A stretch of 11,971 bases of DNA from contig CANNLO010000123.1 in NCBI GenBank assembly GCA_947505055.1, positions 1 through 11,971 of the forward strand, in the 5' to 3' direction. The notes under the pieces are model-generated. The model was not told the DNA's origin. It saw nothing but the letters and a program-made list of their open reading frames with translations, and made no database searches. Below are positions 1-7,508 of this stretch, in pieces; the first letter of the stretch is position 1; every line of letters begins with the position of its first letter. The DNA is from Methylococcaceae bacterium (GTDB lineage Bacteria > Pseudomonadota > Gammaproteobacteria > Methylococcales > Methylomonadaceae). The position numbers were made by a program, and so were the translations under genes.

Positions 1-17
1 CCCCTCAGCACCCACCA
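1..17 (+). tRNA. 3' end of a tRNA, probably tRNA-Val (partial)
   Basis: The first 17 bases fit the end of a tRNA: half of a T-stem (CCCTC), a seven-base acceptor strand AGCACCC, the discriminator A at 14 and an encoded CCA at 15-17. A tRNA-Val would have the matching 5' strand GGGTGCT, and tRNA-Val directly before tRNA-Asp is a common gammaproteobacterial arrangement. The anticodon lies outside the window, so the amino acid is inferred. Confidence 0.55.
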
Positions 18-23
18 GACTTT

Positions 24-100
24 GGAGTGGTAGTTCAGTTGGTTAGAATACCGGCCTGTCACGCCGGTGGTCGCGGGTTCGAGCCCCGTCCACTCCGCCA
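24..100 (+). tRNA. tRNA-Asp (anticodon GTC)
   Basis: This is a complete 77-base cloverleaf. The acceptor strand GGAGTGG (24-30) pairs with CCACTCC (90-96), followed by discriminator G97 and encoded CCA (98-100). The anticodon stem CCGGC (51-55) pairs with GCCGG (63-67) around the loop CTGTCAC, which puts anticodon GTC at 58-60. The T-loop carries the usual GTTCGAG. It reads GAC/GAU codons as aspartate. It sits six bases after the preceding tRNA end and is followed at once by a terminator, so the two tRNAs are probably cotranscribed and processed. Confidence 0.97.
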
Positions 101-104
101 AAAT

Positions 105-143
105 CAAAAAAGCCCCGGATCGTTTGGTTCGGGGTTTTTTTTT
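105..143 (+). terminator. Rho-independent terminator of the tRNA operon
   Basis: The stem CCCCGGA (113-119) pairs with TTCGGGG (128-134), including one G-T pair. It is preceded by an A-run and followed by nine T residues (135-143). It ends the tRNA-Val/tRNA-Asp transcript before ppiD. Confidence 0.9.
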
Positions 144-177
144 GAGTAAAATAATGTTGTTTCTTTAGGACAGAGCT

Positions 178-2040
178 ATGCTGACAAAAATAAGAGAAAA
201 AGCACAAGGTGCTTTTGCATGGGGTATTTTGATAATCATTTGTGTACCTTTTGCTTTATGGGGTATTCAGAATTATATGGATACGGGAGAAGAAGCACCA
301 GTTGCCTCGGTAGGTGATAAGGATTTTTATCAGCGAGATGTTAACAAGGCTTACGAACAATATAGTCAAAATCTTCAGGGAATGACGGTCGACGAGCAAA
401 GCTTGAAGGCACAAGCGTTGCAGAAGCTGATTAAAGACGAAGTTTTATTACAGCATGTACGAGCCAAAGGCTTGGTTACAACAGATGACACTGCACGTGA
501 CTTTATACAATCACTGCCTTATTTTCAGACAGAGGGAAAATTTGACGAGCAGCGTTATAAGACAATGCTTAGTTCGCAAAAAATATCCTCTGGAGAGTTT
601 GTCAATAGAATCAAGAATGCTCTAATTATGGAGCAATTCCAGCGTAGTATTATAGATAGCAGTTTTGCTACCAAATATGACGTGGAAAGTTTCTTTAAAA
701 TCCAGAATCAACAGCGCGATGTAGACTATATTTCAGTCGCAGTCCAAAAACAGACGGAACAGCCTGCAGAGCAGGAAGTAACAGCTTATTACGAGCATCA
801 CCAAGATGTTTTACAAACGCCTGAACAGGCTTCTGTAGAATACCTGGAACTGTCTCTTGAAGAGGTCGCGAAGACTATAGCGGTAACTGATGAAAAGCTA
901 AAAGCTTTTTTTGAAGAACAAAAAGATCAATATACCAAACCGGAACGCAGAAAAATCAGTCATATCCTTTTTATGATTAATGACAAGGTCGATGAAAAAT
1001 CTGCATTGGAAAAAGCTTTAAAAGCCAAAAATGAATTGTCTGCCAAAGACTTTTCCACGTTGGCAGGGGAAGTTTCTGATGATAAATTGACAGCTAAAAA
1101 AGGTGGTGATTTAGGTTTGTTCAATATCGGAGTCATGGAAAAATCTTTTGAGGATGCGGCGAGTTCTTTAAAGCTTGGGGAAGTTTCAAATCCTGTTAAG
1201 TCAGCTTTCGGTTATCACCTGATTAAAGTAACCGAGTTAATGCCGGGAGAAATTAAAACTTTCGATAGTGTTAAGGCTGACGTAACCAAGGCTTATCAAA
1301 AAGCCCAGGCTGAAAATGCTTTCTATGAAGCCGGTCAACGCTTAACAGAAATGAGTTATGAACATCCTGATACGCTTAAAACGGCATCTGAATCTTTGAA
1401 TCTGCCCATCAAAAAATCAGTACTGTTTACCAAAGATAAGGGGGAAGGCATTGCCTCTGAGGATAAGGTTCGTGGTACTGCTTTTAGTGAAGAAGTTCTG
1501 CGCGGTAATAATAGTACGGCTATAGAGCTGGGCGCAGATCGTTTGGTTGTTTTACGTTTGTTGGAGCACAAAGCTGCTGCTACCAAGGAATTAAAAGATG
1601 TTAAGCAAGACATCGTGTCCCTATTACAAGCAGAAAAGGCTACGCAACAGGCAGTAGAAAAAGCCAAACAAATAAAGGCTAAATTGCAGGCAGGACAATC
1701 GATTCAAAGTGTTGCGACAGAAATGAAGTTGTCGGTCAAAACCGTTGCCGGATTAACCCGTAGCAAAGAAGATGTAGCTATGCCGTTGAGTCAGGCAATT
1801 TTCAAGGCCGCTAAACCAGTAAGTGGTAAACCAACTATTTTTATTGCTGAATTACCTGCAGGTGAGCAGGTGGTGGTAAGTCTGACAAAAGTCAAAGAAG
1901 GCGAAATGACTGAGGATGATAAAAAGAAGTTGGATTTGGCAAACAAGAATATTGCCAAAGCTTTTGGTCAGACTGAATTTACCGCCTTGGTAAATGGTTT
2001 GCAAGGTGAGGCTGATATCACTGTAAAAGCAGCTAAGTAA
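178..2040 (+). CDS. ppiD: Peptidyl-prolyl cis-trans isomerase D, periplasmic chaperone
   Basis: PpiD is an inner-membrane-anchored periplasmic folding factor that works near the SecYEG translocon on newly exported envelope proteins. The 620-residue length is almost that of E. coli PpiD (623). Residues 1-12 are cytoplasmic and basic, and residues 13-31 form one membrane helix (WGILIIICVPFALWGI). A SurA/PpiD-like helical chaperone region follows (about 40-200). The parvulin domain covers about 257-353 and shows ERRKISHILF, KGGDLGLF (308-315) and FGYHLIKVTE. The charged C-terminal region is PpiD-like. ATG 178 is preceded by AGGA (167-170) at good spacing. A weak -10-like TAAAAT (147-152) lies just after the tRNA terminator. 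The position between tRNA-Asp and fabI matches the arrangement I recall from Pseudomonas. In the family, isomerase activity of this parvulin domain is often weak or absent, so chaperoning is probably the main role. Confidence 0.95.
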   Translation: MLTKIREKAQGAFAWGILIIICVPFALWGIQNYMDTGEEAPVASVGDKDFYQRDVNKAYEQYSQNLQGMTVDEQSLKAQALQKLIKDEVLLQHVRAKGLVTTDDTARDFIQSLPYFQTEGKFDEQRYKTMLSSQKISSGEFVNRIKNALIMEQFQRSIIDSSFATKYDVESFFKIQNQQRDVDYISVAVQKQTEQPAEQEVTAYYEHHQDVLQTPEQASVEYLELSLEEVAKTIAVTDEKLKAFFEEQKDQYTKPERRKISHILFMINDKVDEKSALEKALKAKNELSAKDFSTLAGEVSDDKLTAKKGGDLGLFNIGVMEKSFEDAASSLKLGEVSNPVKSAFGYHLIKVTELMPGEIKTFDSVKADVTKAYQKAQAENAFYEAGQRLTEMSYEHPDTLKTASESLNLPIKKSVLFTKDKGEGIASEDKVRGTAFSEEVLRGNNSTAIELGADRLVVLRLLEHKAAATKELKDVKQDIVSLLQAEKATQQAVEKAKQIKAKLQAGQSIQSVATEMKLSVKTVAGLTRSKEDVAMPLSQAIFKAAKPVSGKPTIFIAELPAGEQVVVSLTKVKEGEMTEDDKKKLDLANKNIAKAFGQTEFTALVNGLQGEADITVKAAK

Positions 2041-2060
2041 AAATAAATCTGCCAATAAAT

Positions 2061-2088
2061 AAAAAAGGGAGCTTATGCTCCCTTTTTT
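2061..2088. terminator. Bidirectional terminator between ppiD and fabI
   Basis: A perfect 12-base inverted repeat, AAAAAAGGGAGC (2061-2072) and GCTCCCTTTTTT (2077-2088), surrounds a TTAT loop. It has an A-run on one side and a T-run on the other, so it can end transcripts from both convergent genes. Confidence 0.93.
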
Positions 2089-2103
2089 GTCAGAATTAAA
2101 GCG

Positions 2104-2886
2104 TTAGGAAGCTGCCAAGCCAGCGATATTGTAGCCGCAATCGACAAATGTGATTTCACCGGTTATGCCTGATGCCAGGTCAGAACACATGAAAGCCGCA
2201 GCATTGCCGACTTCTTCAATAGTTACGTTTTTCTTTAAAGGTGCCGTATCGGCAGCTTTATTAAGCATAGACTTAAAATCATTAATGCCTGAGGCAGCGA
2301 GCGTTCTGATAGGCCCGGCTGAAATGGCATTGACACGGATGCCTTCAGCACCCAAGGCCACCGCCATATAACGCACATTAGCTTCCAAACTGGCTTTCGC
2401 AACACCCATGACATTGTAGTTTGGAATCGCACGGTCAGCGCCTAAATAAGTCAGTGTTAGCAATGAGCCGTTTCGTCCAGCCATCATTTTACGGCCGGCC
2501 TTAGCAAGCGCAGTAAAGCTGTAAGAGCTGACATCGTGTGCAATTTTAAAATTTTCGCGTGTGGTAACATCTACATAATCACCATTCAGCGCATCACGAG
2601 GAGCGAAAGCGACTGAATGCACGATGCAATCCAGGCCATCCCAATGCTCGCCAAGTTTGGTAAATACAGCGTCTATATGTTCATCAATGCTGACATCACA
2701 TTCAATAGTAATATTAGAATTACATTTTTCAGCCATTTCTACGACGCGGCTTTGCAGCTTTTCATTTTGAAACGTAAAAGCCAATTCAGCGCCTTCACGG
2801 TGCATGGCTTGGGCGATACCCCATGCGATAGAACGATTACTGGCCAAGCCCACAATCAATACCCGTTTGCCCTGCATAAAACCCAT
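2104..2886 (-). CDS. fabI: Enoyl-[acyl-carrier-protein] reductase (NADH)
   Basis: FabI carries out the last step of each round of type II fatty acid elongation, reducing trans-2-enoyl-ACP in the cytoplasm. The protein has 260 residues (E. coli 262) and starts [37 protein letters not shown], which contains the altered Rossmann dinucleotide motif of the family. The active-site pattern [18 protein letters not shown] gives Tyr147, Tyr157 and Lys164. [18 protein letters not shown] is also strongly conserved. The start at 2886 is preferred over the ATG at 2892, because GGGAG lies six bases before the former and touches the latter. MGF is also the family's usual N-terminus. Position 93, a residue linked to triclosan response in E. 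coli (Gly93), is Ala here, as in some Gram-positive FabIs. The gene is convergent with ppiD and divergent from the transporter operon. Confidence 0.97.
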   Translation of the reverse strand: MGFMQGKRVLIVGLASNRSIAWGIAQAMHREGAELAFTFQNEKLQSRVVEMAEKCNSNITIECDVSIDEHIDAVFTKLGEHWDGLDCIVHSVAFAPRDALNGDYVDVTTRENFKIAHDVSSYSFTALAKAGRKMMAGRNGSLLTLTYLGADRAIPNYNVMGVAKASLEANVRYMAVALGAEGIRVNAISAGPIRTLAASGINDFKSMLNKAADTAPLKKNVTIEEVGNAAAFMCSDLASGITGEITFVDCGYNIAGLAAS

Positions 2887-2892
2887 TATCAT

Positions 2893-2897
2893 CTCCC
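2893..2897 (-). promoter_or_regulatory. Ribosome binding site that fixes the fabI start
   Basis: Read on the minus strand this is GGGAG, six bases before the ATG at 2886 and directly abutting the ATG at 2892. The spacing supports the inner start, which gives the N-terminus MGF. Confidence 0.75.
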
Positions 2898-2926
2898 AGT
2901 GTTTTTATTGTTACAATAGATATTGA

Positions 2927-2955
2927 AGTATCTATGACCTATTTATTGATGTCCA
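2927..2955 (-). promoter_or_regulatory. Candidate sigma-70 promoter of fabI, with an inverted repeat at the -10
   Basis: On the minus strand TGGACA (2955-2950, five of six matches to TTGACA) is followed after exactly 17 bases by GATACT (2932-2927, four of six matches to TATAAT). Transcription would start roughly 40 bases before the fabI ATG. A perfect seven-base inverted repeat, ATAGATA (2916-2922) and TATCTAT (2929-2935), covers the -10 and start region and could be a regulator site. I saw no equally good promoter for the divergent transporter operon. Confidence 0.5.
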
Positions 2956-2995
2956 GTCTTTTGTCTCGGCAATTGTTCTAACTTTATGTATTCGT

Positions 2996-5176
2996 ATGAA
3001 GATGTATACCTTTAAAGTTTTTGTGTTAGCTAAAATAGTGACCCTCTTGTTTTGGGCGGTATTTTATTCGTATTCAAGTGCGGCTTCAGCCCAACTTAAT
3101 AACCCTTATACTGAAGACGAGGGCACTCAGTCGGTTTTGTATGAATCATTTTCTGAGCGACCCAAGCATTTCGATCCGGCGGTAGCTTATAGTTCCAATG
3201 AATATGCTTTCATCGCGCAGATTTATGAGCCGCCGTTTCAATATCATTATTTAAAAAGGCCGTATCAAGTGGTGCCGCTAACGGCTACTCGTATGCCTGA
3301 AGTAATTTATCTAAATCAAAATGGCGAAAAACTGACACAAGACGCAAAAGATAGCGATATTGCATTTACCGATTATGTAATTGAAATTCAACCAGATATT
3401 CGTTTTCAGCCGCACCCTGCATTAGCTACAAACACTCAAGGTGAATATGAGTATCACCAGCTAAGAAAAGATTTATCCGAAGCCGATAAAATCACTTTAC
3501 CCCTGCAAACACTGACTGACTTTAAAGACACAGGTTCGCGTGAATTAATGGCCGAAGATTATGTTTATCAAATTAAGCGTCTGGCGCATCCCAAAATGCA
3601 GTCGCCGATTGCCGAAATCATGAAAAACTATATAGTTGGCTTTGATGATTTTGCAAAACAGGTAAGTGACCGACCCAAAACCGCCATTAGAAACTTGCCG
3701 ATAACCGGTGTAACGGCGCTAAGTCGCTATCAGTACCGTATCCGCATTAAAGGCAAATATCCGCAATTTATCTATTGGTTAGCCATGCCGTTTTTCTCGC
3801 CGATGCCCTGGGAAGCCGATGTGTTTTATGAGCAGCCGGGACTTGCCGATAAAAACATTACCCTGGATTGGTTTCCGCTAGGTACAGGGCCTTATCTGAT
3901 GGCCGAAAACAACCCGAATCGGCGCATGACCCTGCTTAAAAACCCGTTGTTCCATCACGAAAGCTATCCAACAGAGGGAGACGCAGAAGATAAGCAAAAA
4001 GGTCTGTTAGTTGATGCGGGCAAACAACTGCCGTTTATCGATAAAGTGGTTTTTATGCTGGAAAAAGAAACCATTCCCTACTGGACCAAGTTTTTGCAAG
4101 GTTATTATGATGCGTCAGGCATTGCCTCGGACAGTTTTGATCAGGCTATACAATTTACCGGCAGCGGCGGCGTGGCATTAACACCTTCAATGTTGGAGAA
4201 AGGTATACAGTTACAAACCTCTGTTACGACCTCCAGTTTTTATATGGGGTTTAATATGCTCGATGTTACGGTTGGCGGCGAAACTGAACAGGCCAGAAAG
4301 CTGCGTCAAGCGATTGCTATTGCGGTTGATTATGAAGAGTATATTTCAATCTTTATGAATGGTCGCGGCGTTGCAGCGCAAGGCGTTTTGCCACCTGGCA
4401 TTTATGGTTTCGATGAAAAAGAGGGTATCAATCCTTATGTTTACGACTGGCTGCTCGGTAGAGAGCAGCGTAAAAAAATAGAAGCGGCGAAACAGTTGCT
4501 GAGCGATGCCGGTTACGCGAATGGCATAGATCCAAAAACCAAAGAAGCGCTACTTTTGTATTTTGATACCACCTCCACCAGCGTTGACGATCGCCCCAGA
4601 ATGAACTGGTATCGAAAACAATTTGAAAAACTGGGCATCAAACTGGTAATACGTGCCACCGATTACAATCGTTTTCAGGAAAAAATGCGTACCGGTAATG
4701 CCCAGCTTTTTGTCTGGGGCTGGAATGCTGATTATCCTGATCCCGAGAATTTCTTTTTTCTGTTGTACGGCGCAAATTCCAAAGTCCGGCATGGCGGCGA
4801 AAATGCGGCGAATTATCATAATAAGGAGTTTGATCGTTTATTTGAGCAAATGCGCAACATGGAAAACAGTGAGCAACGCTATCATATTATTCAGCAAATG
4901 CAGGAAATTGTGCGGCGAGACGCACCTTGGGTTTTTGGGTTTCATCCGAAGAATTTTTCGCTGTTTCATGGCTGGTATAAAAACCTCAAACCCAATTTGA
5001 TGGCGAATAACCAGCTCAAATATACCCGCATTGATACGGCTGAACGCGCAGAGCAACGGCAGCAATGGAACCAACCGGTATTTTGGCCTTTGATAGTGGG
5101 CTTCGCAGTATTAATTATGCTTTTAATTCCGGCGATTAACGCTTATCGCCGTCGCGTTAGAGAGACCAGATTATGA
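2996..5176 (+). CDS. Peptide-type ABC transporter substrate-binding protein (SBP family 5) with C-terminal membrane anchor
   Basis: This is the periplasmic solute-binding component of a peptide/nickel-class importer. Residues 1-32 form a signal peptide with hydrophobic core IVTLLFWAVFYSYSS and a type I site ASA before Gln33. The SBP_bac_5 fold covers about residues 45-660, with HFDPAVAYSSNEYAFIAQIYEPPFQY near its start, LRQAIAIAVDYEEYI in the second lobe and WGWNADYPDPENFFFLLYG near the C-terminal end. Unusually, residues 696-716 form a hydrophobic helix (FWPLIVGFAVLIMLLIPAINA) followed by RRR, so the mature protein should be tethered to the inner membrane with its tail in the cytoplasm. At 726 residues it is longer than the roughly 500-600 of OppA or YejA. 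ATG 2996 has no clear Shine-Dalgarno sequence; ATG 3002 is an alternative. Its stop overlaps the next start (ATGA). The substrate could be oligopeptides or peptide-conjugated compounds, as for Yej/Npp systems; the sequence does not decide this. Confidence 0.9.
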   Translation: MKMYTFKVFVLAKIVTLLFWAVFYSYSSAASAQLNNPYTEDEGTQSVLYESFSERPKHFDPAVAYSSNEYAFIAQIYEPPFQYHYLKRPYQVVPLTATRMPEVIYLNQNGEKLTQDAKDSDIAFTDYVIEIQPDIRFQPHPALATNTQGEYEYHQLRKDLSEADKITLPLQTLTDFKDTGSRELMAEDYVYQIKRLAHPKMQSPIAEIMKNYIVGFDDFAKQVSDRPKTAIRNLPITGVTALSRYQYRIRIKGKYPQFIYWLAMPFFSPMPWEADVFYEQPGLADKNITLDWFPLGTGPYLMAENNPNRRMTLLKNPLFHHESYPTEGDAEDKQKGLLVDAGKQLPFIDKVVFMLEKETIPYWTKFLQGYYDASGIASDSFDQAIQFTGSGGVALTPSMLEKGIQLQTSVTTSSFYMGFNMLDVTVGGETEQARKLRQAIAIAVDYEEYISIFMNGRGVAAQGVLPPGIYGFDEKEGINPYVYDWLLGREQRKKIEAAKQLLSDAGYANGIDPKTKEALLLYFDTTSTSVDDRPRMNWYRKQFEKLGIKLVIRATDYNRFQEKMRTGNAQLFVWGWNADYPDPENFFFLLYGANSKVRHGGENAANYHNKEFDRLFEQMRNMENSEQRYHIIQQMQEIVRRDAPWVFGFHPKNFSLFHGWYKNLKPNLMANNQLKYTRIDTAERAEQRQQWNQPVFWPLIVGFAVLIMLLIPAINAYRRRVRETRL

Positions 5177-6150
5177 CCCAATATATCCTCCGACGACTTT
5201 TATACAGTTTACCTTTGTTAATGGGCGTCAATATTTTAACGTTCGTGTTATTTTTCGTGATTAACAGTCCTGACGATATGGCACGCATGCAATTGGGACA
5301 AAAACATGTCACCGAACAATCCATAGCCAACTGGAAACAGCAACATGGCTACGATGTTCCGTTATTGTGGAATGACCAGGGGCTAGGTGAAGAAAAAATC
5401 ACCCATACTATTTTTTATCAAAAATCGGTGGGACTGTTTTTGTTTCGATTTGGCGTGTCCGATAGCGGCCGAAATATTGGCGCAGACATTAAGGAACGCG
5501 CGTTGCCCAGTCTTGCCGTCGCCTTGCCGACCTTGCTGGTTGGTTTGTTTGTGAATGTCTGTTTTGCGTTACTGATGGTGCTATTTCGCAACAGTTATCT
5601 GGAACAAGCCGGTATTGTGTTGTGTGTGGTTTTGATGTCGATTTCCTCGCTGTTTTATATTATCGGCGGGCAGTTTTTTATGGGTAAAGTCTTAAAACTT
5701 GTGCCTATCTCAGGTTACGACGATGGGTTTTCTGCGATTAAATTTCTGATTTTACCGGTATTAATCGGGGTGTTTTCGGGCATAGGTTCTGGCGTACGTT
5801 GGTATCGAACCCTGTTTTTGGAAGAAGTCGAGAAAGATTATGTCCGTACCGCAAGGGCCAAGGGCTTAACCGAAACCCAAACGCTGTTTCGGCATGTGTT
5901 ACCCAATGCGATGATCCCTATTTTGACAGGGGTTGTAGTGGTGTTGCCGCTGTTATTTATGGGTAGTTTAATCATGGAATCATTTTTCAGTATTCCCGGT
6001 TTGGGCAGTTACACGATAGATGCGATTAACAGCCAGGATTTTGCCATTGTTCGCGCGATGGTATTTTTAGGTTCGGTGTTATACGTGATCGGCTTGTTGT
6101 TGACTGATATTTCCTACACCCTGGTTGATCCACGTGTGAGGTTGTCGTAA
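5173..6150 (+). CDS. ABC transporter permease, DppB/OppB/YejB type
   Basis: This is an inner-membrane channel subunit of the peptide-type importer. The 325-residue protein begins MTQYILRRLLYSLPLLMGVNILTFVLFFVI, the typical first helix of the OppB/DppB family. A periplasmic segment of about 70 residues follows, then the BPD_transp_1 region from about residue 110 with several helices. The ATPase-contacting EAA loop is clear at about 217-245 (EVEKDYVRTARAKGLTETQTLFRHVLPNA). The C-terminus ISYTLVDPRVRLS is close to the YejB ending. The start overlaps the stop of the binding-protein gene by four bases, and its own stop shares one base with the next ATG, so translation of the operon is probably coupled. 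It would pair with the second permease to form the channel. Confidence 0.93.
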   Translation: MTQYILRRLLYSLPLLMGVNILTFVLFFVINSPDDMARMQLGQKHVTEQSIANWKQQHGYDVPLLWNDQGLGEEKITHTIFYQKSVGLFLFRFGVSDSGRNIGADIKERALPSLAVALPTLLVGLFVNVCFALLMVLFRNSYLEQAGIVLCVVLMSISSLFYIIGGQFFMGKVLKLVPISGYDDGFSAIKFLILPVLIGVFSGIGSGVRWYRTLFLEEVEKDYVRTARAKGLTETQTLFRHVLPNAMIPILTGVVVVLPLLFMGSLIMESFFSIPGLGSYTIDAINSQDFAIVRAMVFLGSVLYVIGLLLTDISYTLVDPRVRLS

Positions 6151-7508
6151 TGGTAGTGTTATGGACAGACGCATTGATCTATTTTCTGCTAGTTGTGATG
6201 CTGGGATTGGGGTTATACCTGCGTGGCAAGGAGCACATTAAACGTCCGCTGCAAAAAATATGTCGCAGTAAAATCGGTATGGTATCGCTGGTGGCATTAT
6301 TGTTTTTTGTCCTGATCGGCTTGCTTGATTCCATTCATTTTAAGCCAGCCGATGACAAAAAAAACGAGATTATCAGCGTTCTGGATGACTGGGCGACGCC
6401 GTTGCGCAAGCATGGCGAAAAAACCTATTCCTCGCCTTTTGCGACGACACTGTACAGCAAAGAAATGATGTTGCAGGTCGACGGCTCCATGCAATGGAGC
6501 TATCCGCGCCTGGAATTTGGCGGCAAGCATTTGGATGATACAGAAACTCAGAAAATTCCTGATATTCTGCAAAAAACAGCTTACGGTTTTTTTCAAGGTA
6601 TAGCTTTGACGGGCTTATTGATGTTATTTATTGTTCCCATGCTCCGGCGTGGGAGTGTAGTCCAAGTCGCTCCAGCGGCACGAGAAGGCTCCAGCACTAA
6701 AGCAGTCTGGCTTACCCTGTTCATAGTAATCCCGGTGGCAACTATCCTTATCCACCTGTCCACCTATTATCATGTTTTCGGTACTGACAAAGTTGGCGAA
6801 GACGTGTTTTATCAAGCCGTCAAAAGCATCCGTACCGGTCTGGTGATTGGCACCTTAACTACACTAATCATGTTGCCGATGGCGATTATCTTCGGTATTT
6901 TGGCCGGGTTTTTTCAGGGTTGGGTCGACGATATTATTCAGTATGTTTATACCACGCTGAACTCGATTCCCGGCGTATTGTTAATAGCCGCTTCTATTCT
7001 GATGGTGCAGGTCTATATGGCCAATCATGAAGCCGCTTTTACCAGTGTTATCGTCAGATCGGATATGCGCTTGTTATTTTTATGTATGATTTTGGGTGTG
7101 ACCAGTTGGACTGGTTTATGCCGGTTGTTGCGCGCTGAAACACTTAAGCTCAGAGAAATGGAATACGTCCAGGCTGCTACGGCCTTGGGTGTTAAGAAAA
7201 CCACCATTTTAATGCGCCATATCTTGCCCAATGTCATGCACATTGTACTGATCTCAGTAGTGCTGGATTTTAGTTCGTTGGTGTTGGCTGAAGCCGTATT
7301 GTCGTATATCAATATCGGCGTTGATCCGACCAGTTATAGTTGGGGCAATATGATTAACGGCGCTCGCCTGGAAATGGCGCGCGAGCCGGTGGTGTGGTGG
7401 TCGTTATCGGCGTCCTTTGTATTTATGTTCGCGTTGGTGCTGGCAGCCAATTTGTTTGCCGATGTAGTGCAGGATGCGTTTGATCCAAGACGGAGCGGCA
7501 ATGAATAA
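6150..7508 (+). CDS. ABC transporter permease, DppC/OppC/YejE type, with enlarged N-terminal part
   Basis: This is the second channel subunit of the importer. The family signature YHVFGTDKVGEDVFYQAVKSIRTGL (about 207-231) opens the BPD_transp_1 domain. The EAA loop lies at about 338-366 (EYVQAATALGVKKTTILMRHILPNV), and the C-terminal half ends in FDPRRSGNE, which resembles the usual DPR ending. At 452 residues it is about 100-150 longer than DppC. The extra length is N-terminal: helices at about 8-24 and 44-60, a polar loop (about 61-140) that is probably periplasmic, and further helices at about 147-164 and 185-203. The linker at residues 162-182 is encoded by a stretch that looks like a dispersed palindromic repeat. 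Its ATG shares a base with the upstream TAA, and its stop lies inside the start of the ATPase gene. Confidence 0.92.
   Translation: MVVLWTDALIYFLLVVMLGLGLYLRGKEHIKRPLQKICRSKIGMVSLVALLFFVLIGLLDSIHFKPADDKKNEIISVLDDWATPLRKHGEKTYSSPFATTLYSKEMMLQVDGSMQWSYPRLEFGGKHLDDTETQKIPDILQKTAYGFFQGIALTGLLMLFIVPMLRRGSVVQVAPAAREGSSTKAVWLTLFIVIPVATILIHLSTYYHVFGTDKVGEDVFYQAVKSIRTGLVIGTLTTLIMLPMAIIFGILAGFFQGWVDDIIQYVYTTLNSIPGVLLIAASILMVQVYMANHEAAFTSVIVRSDMRLLFLCMILGVTSWTGLCRLLRAETLKLREMEYVQAATALGVKKTTILMRHILPNVMHIVLISVVLDFSSLVLAEAVLSYINIGVDPTSYSWGNMINGARLEMAREPVVWWSLSASFVFMFALVLAANLFADVVQDAFDPRRSGNE
6635..6695 (+). repeat. Palindromic repeat-like element inside the permease gene
   Basis: TCCCATGC (6635-6642) and GCGTGGGA (6647-6654) form an eight-pair stem with one G-T pair around TCCG. 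A second small stem CGCT/AGCG lies at 6668-6677. The octamer GCTCCRGC occurs three times, at 6641, 6669 and 6688. This pattern resembles short dispersed palindromes common between genes in methanotrophs and other gammaproteobacteria, but here it is open in frame and encodes the polar linker between two helices. The link to a named repeat family is from memory. Confidence 0.5.

Noticed and set aside
1356..1667. 103-codon minus-strand ORF inside ppiD
   Set aside because: Shadow of the well-supported ppiD frame; no family features and no ribosome site.
2373..2375. FabI Ala93 in place of E. coli Gly93 as a possible drug-resistance change
   Set aside because: Ala at this site is natural in other FabI enzymes; resistance cannot be concluded from it.
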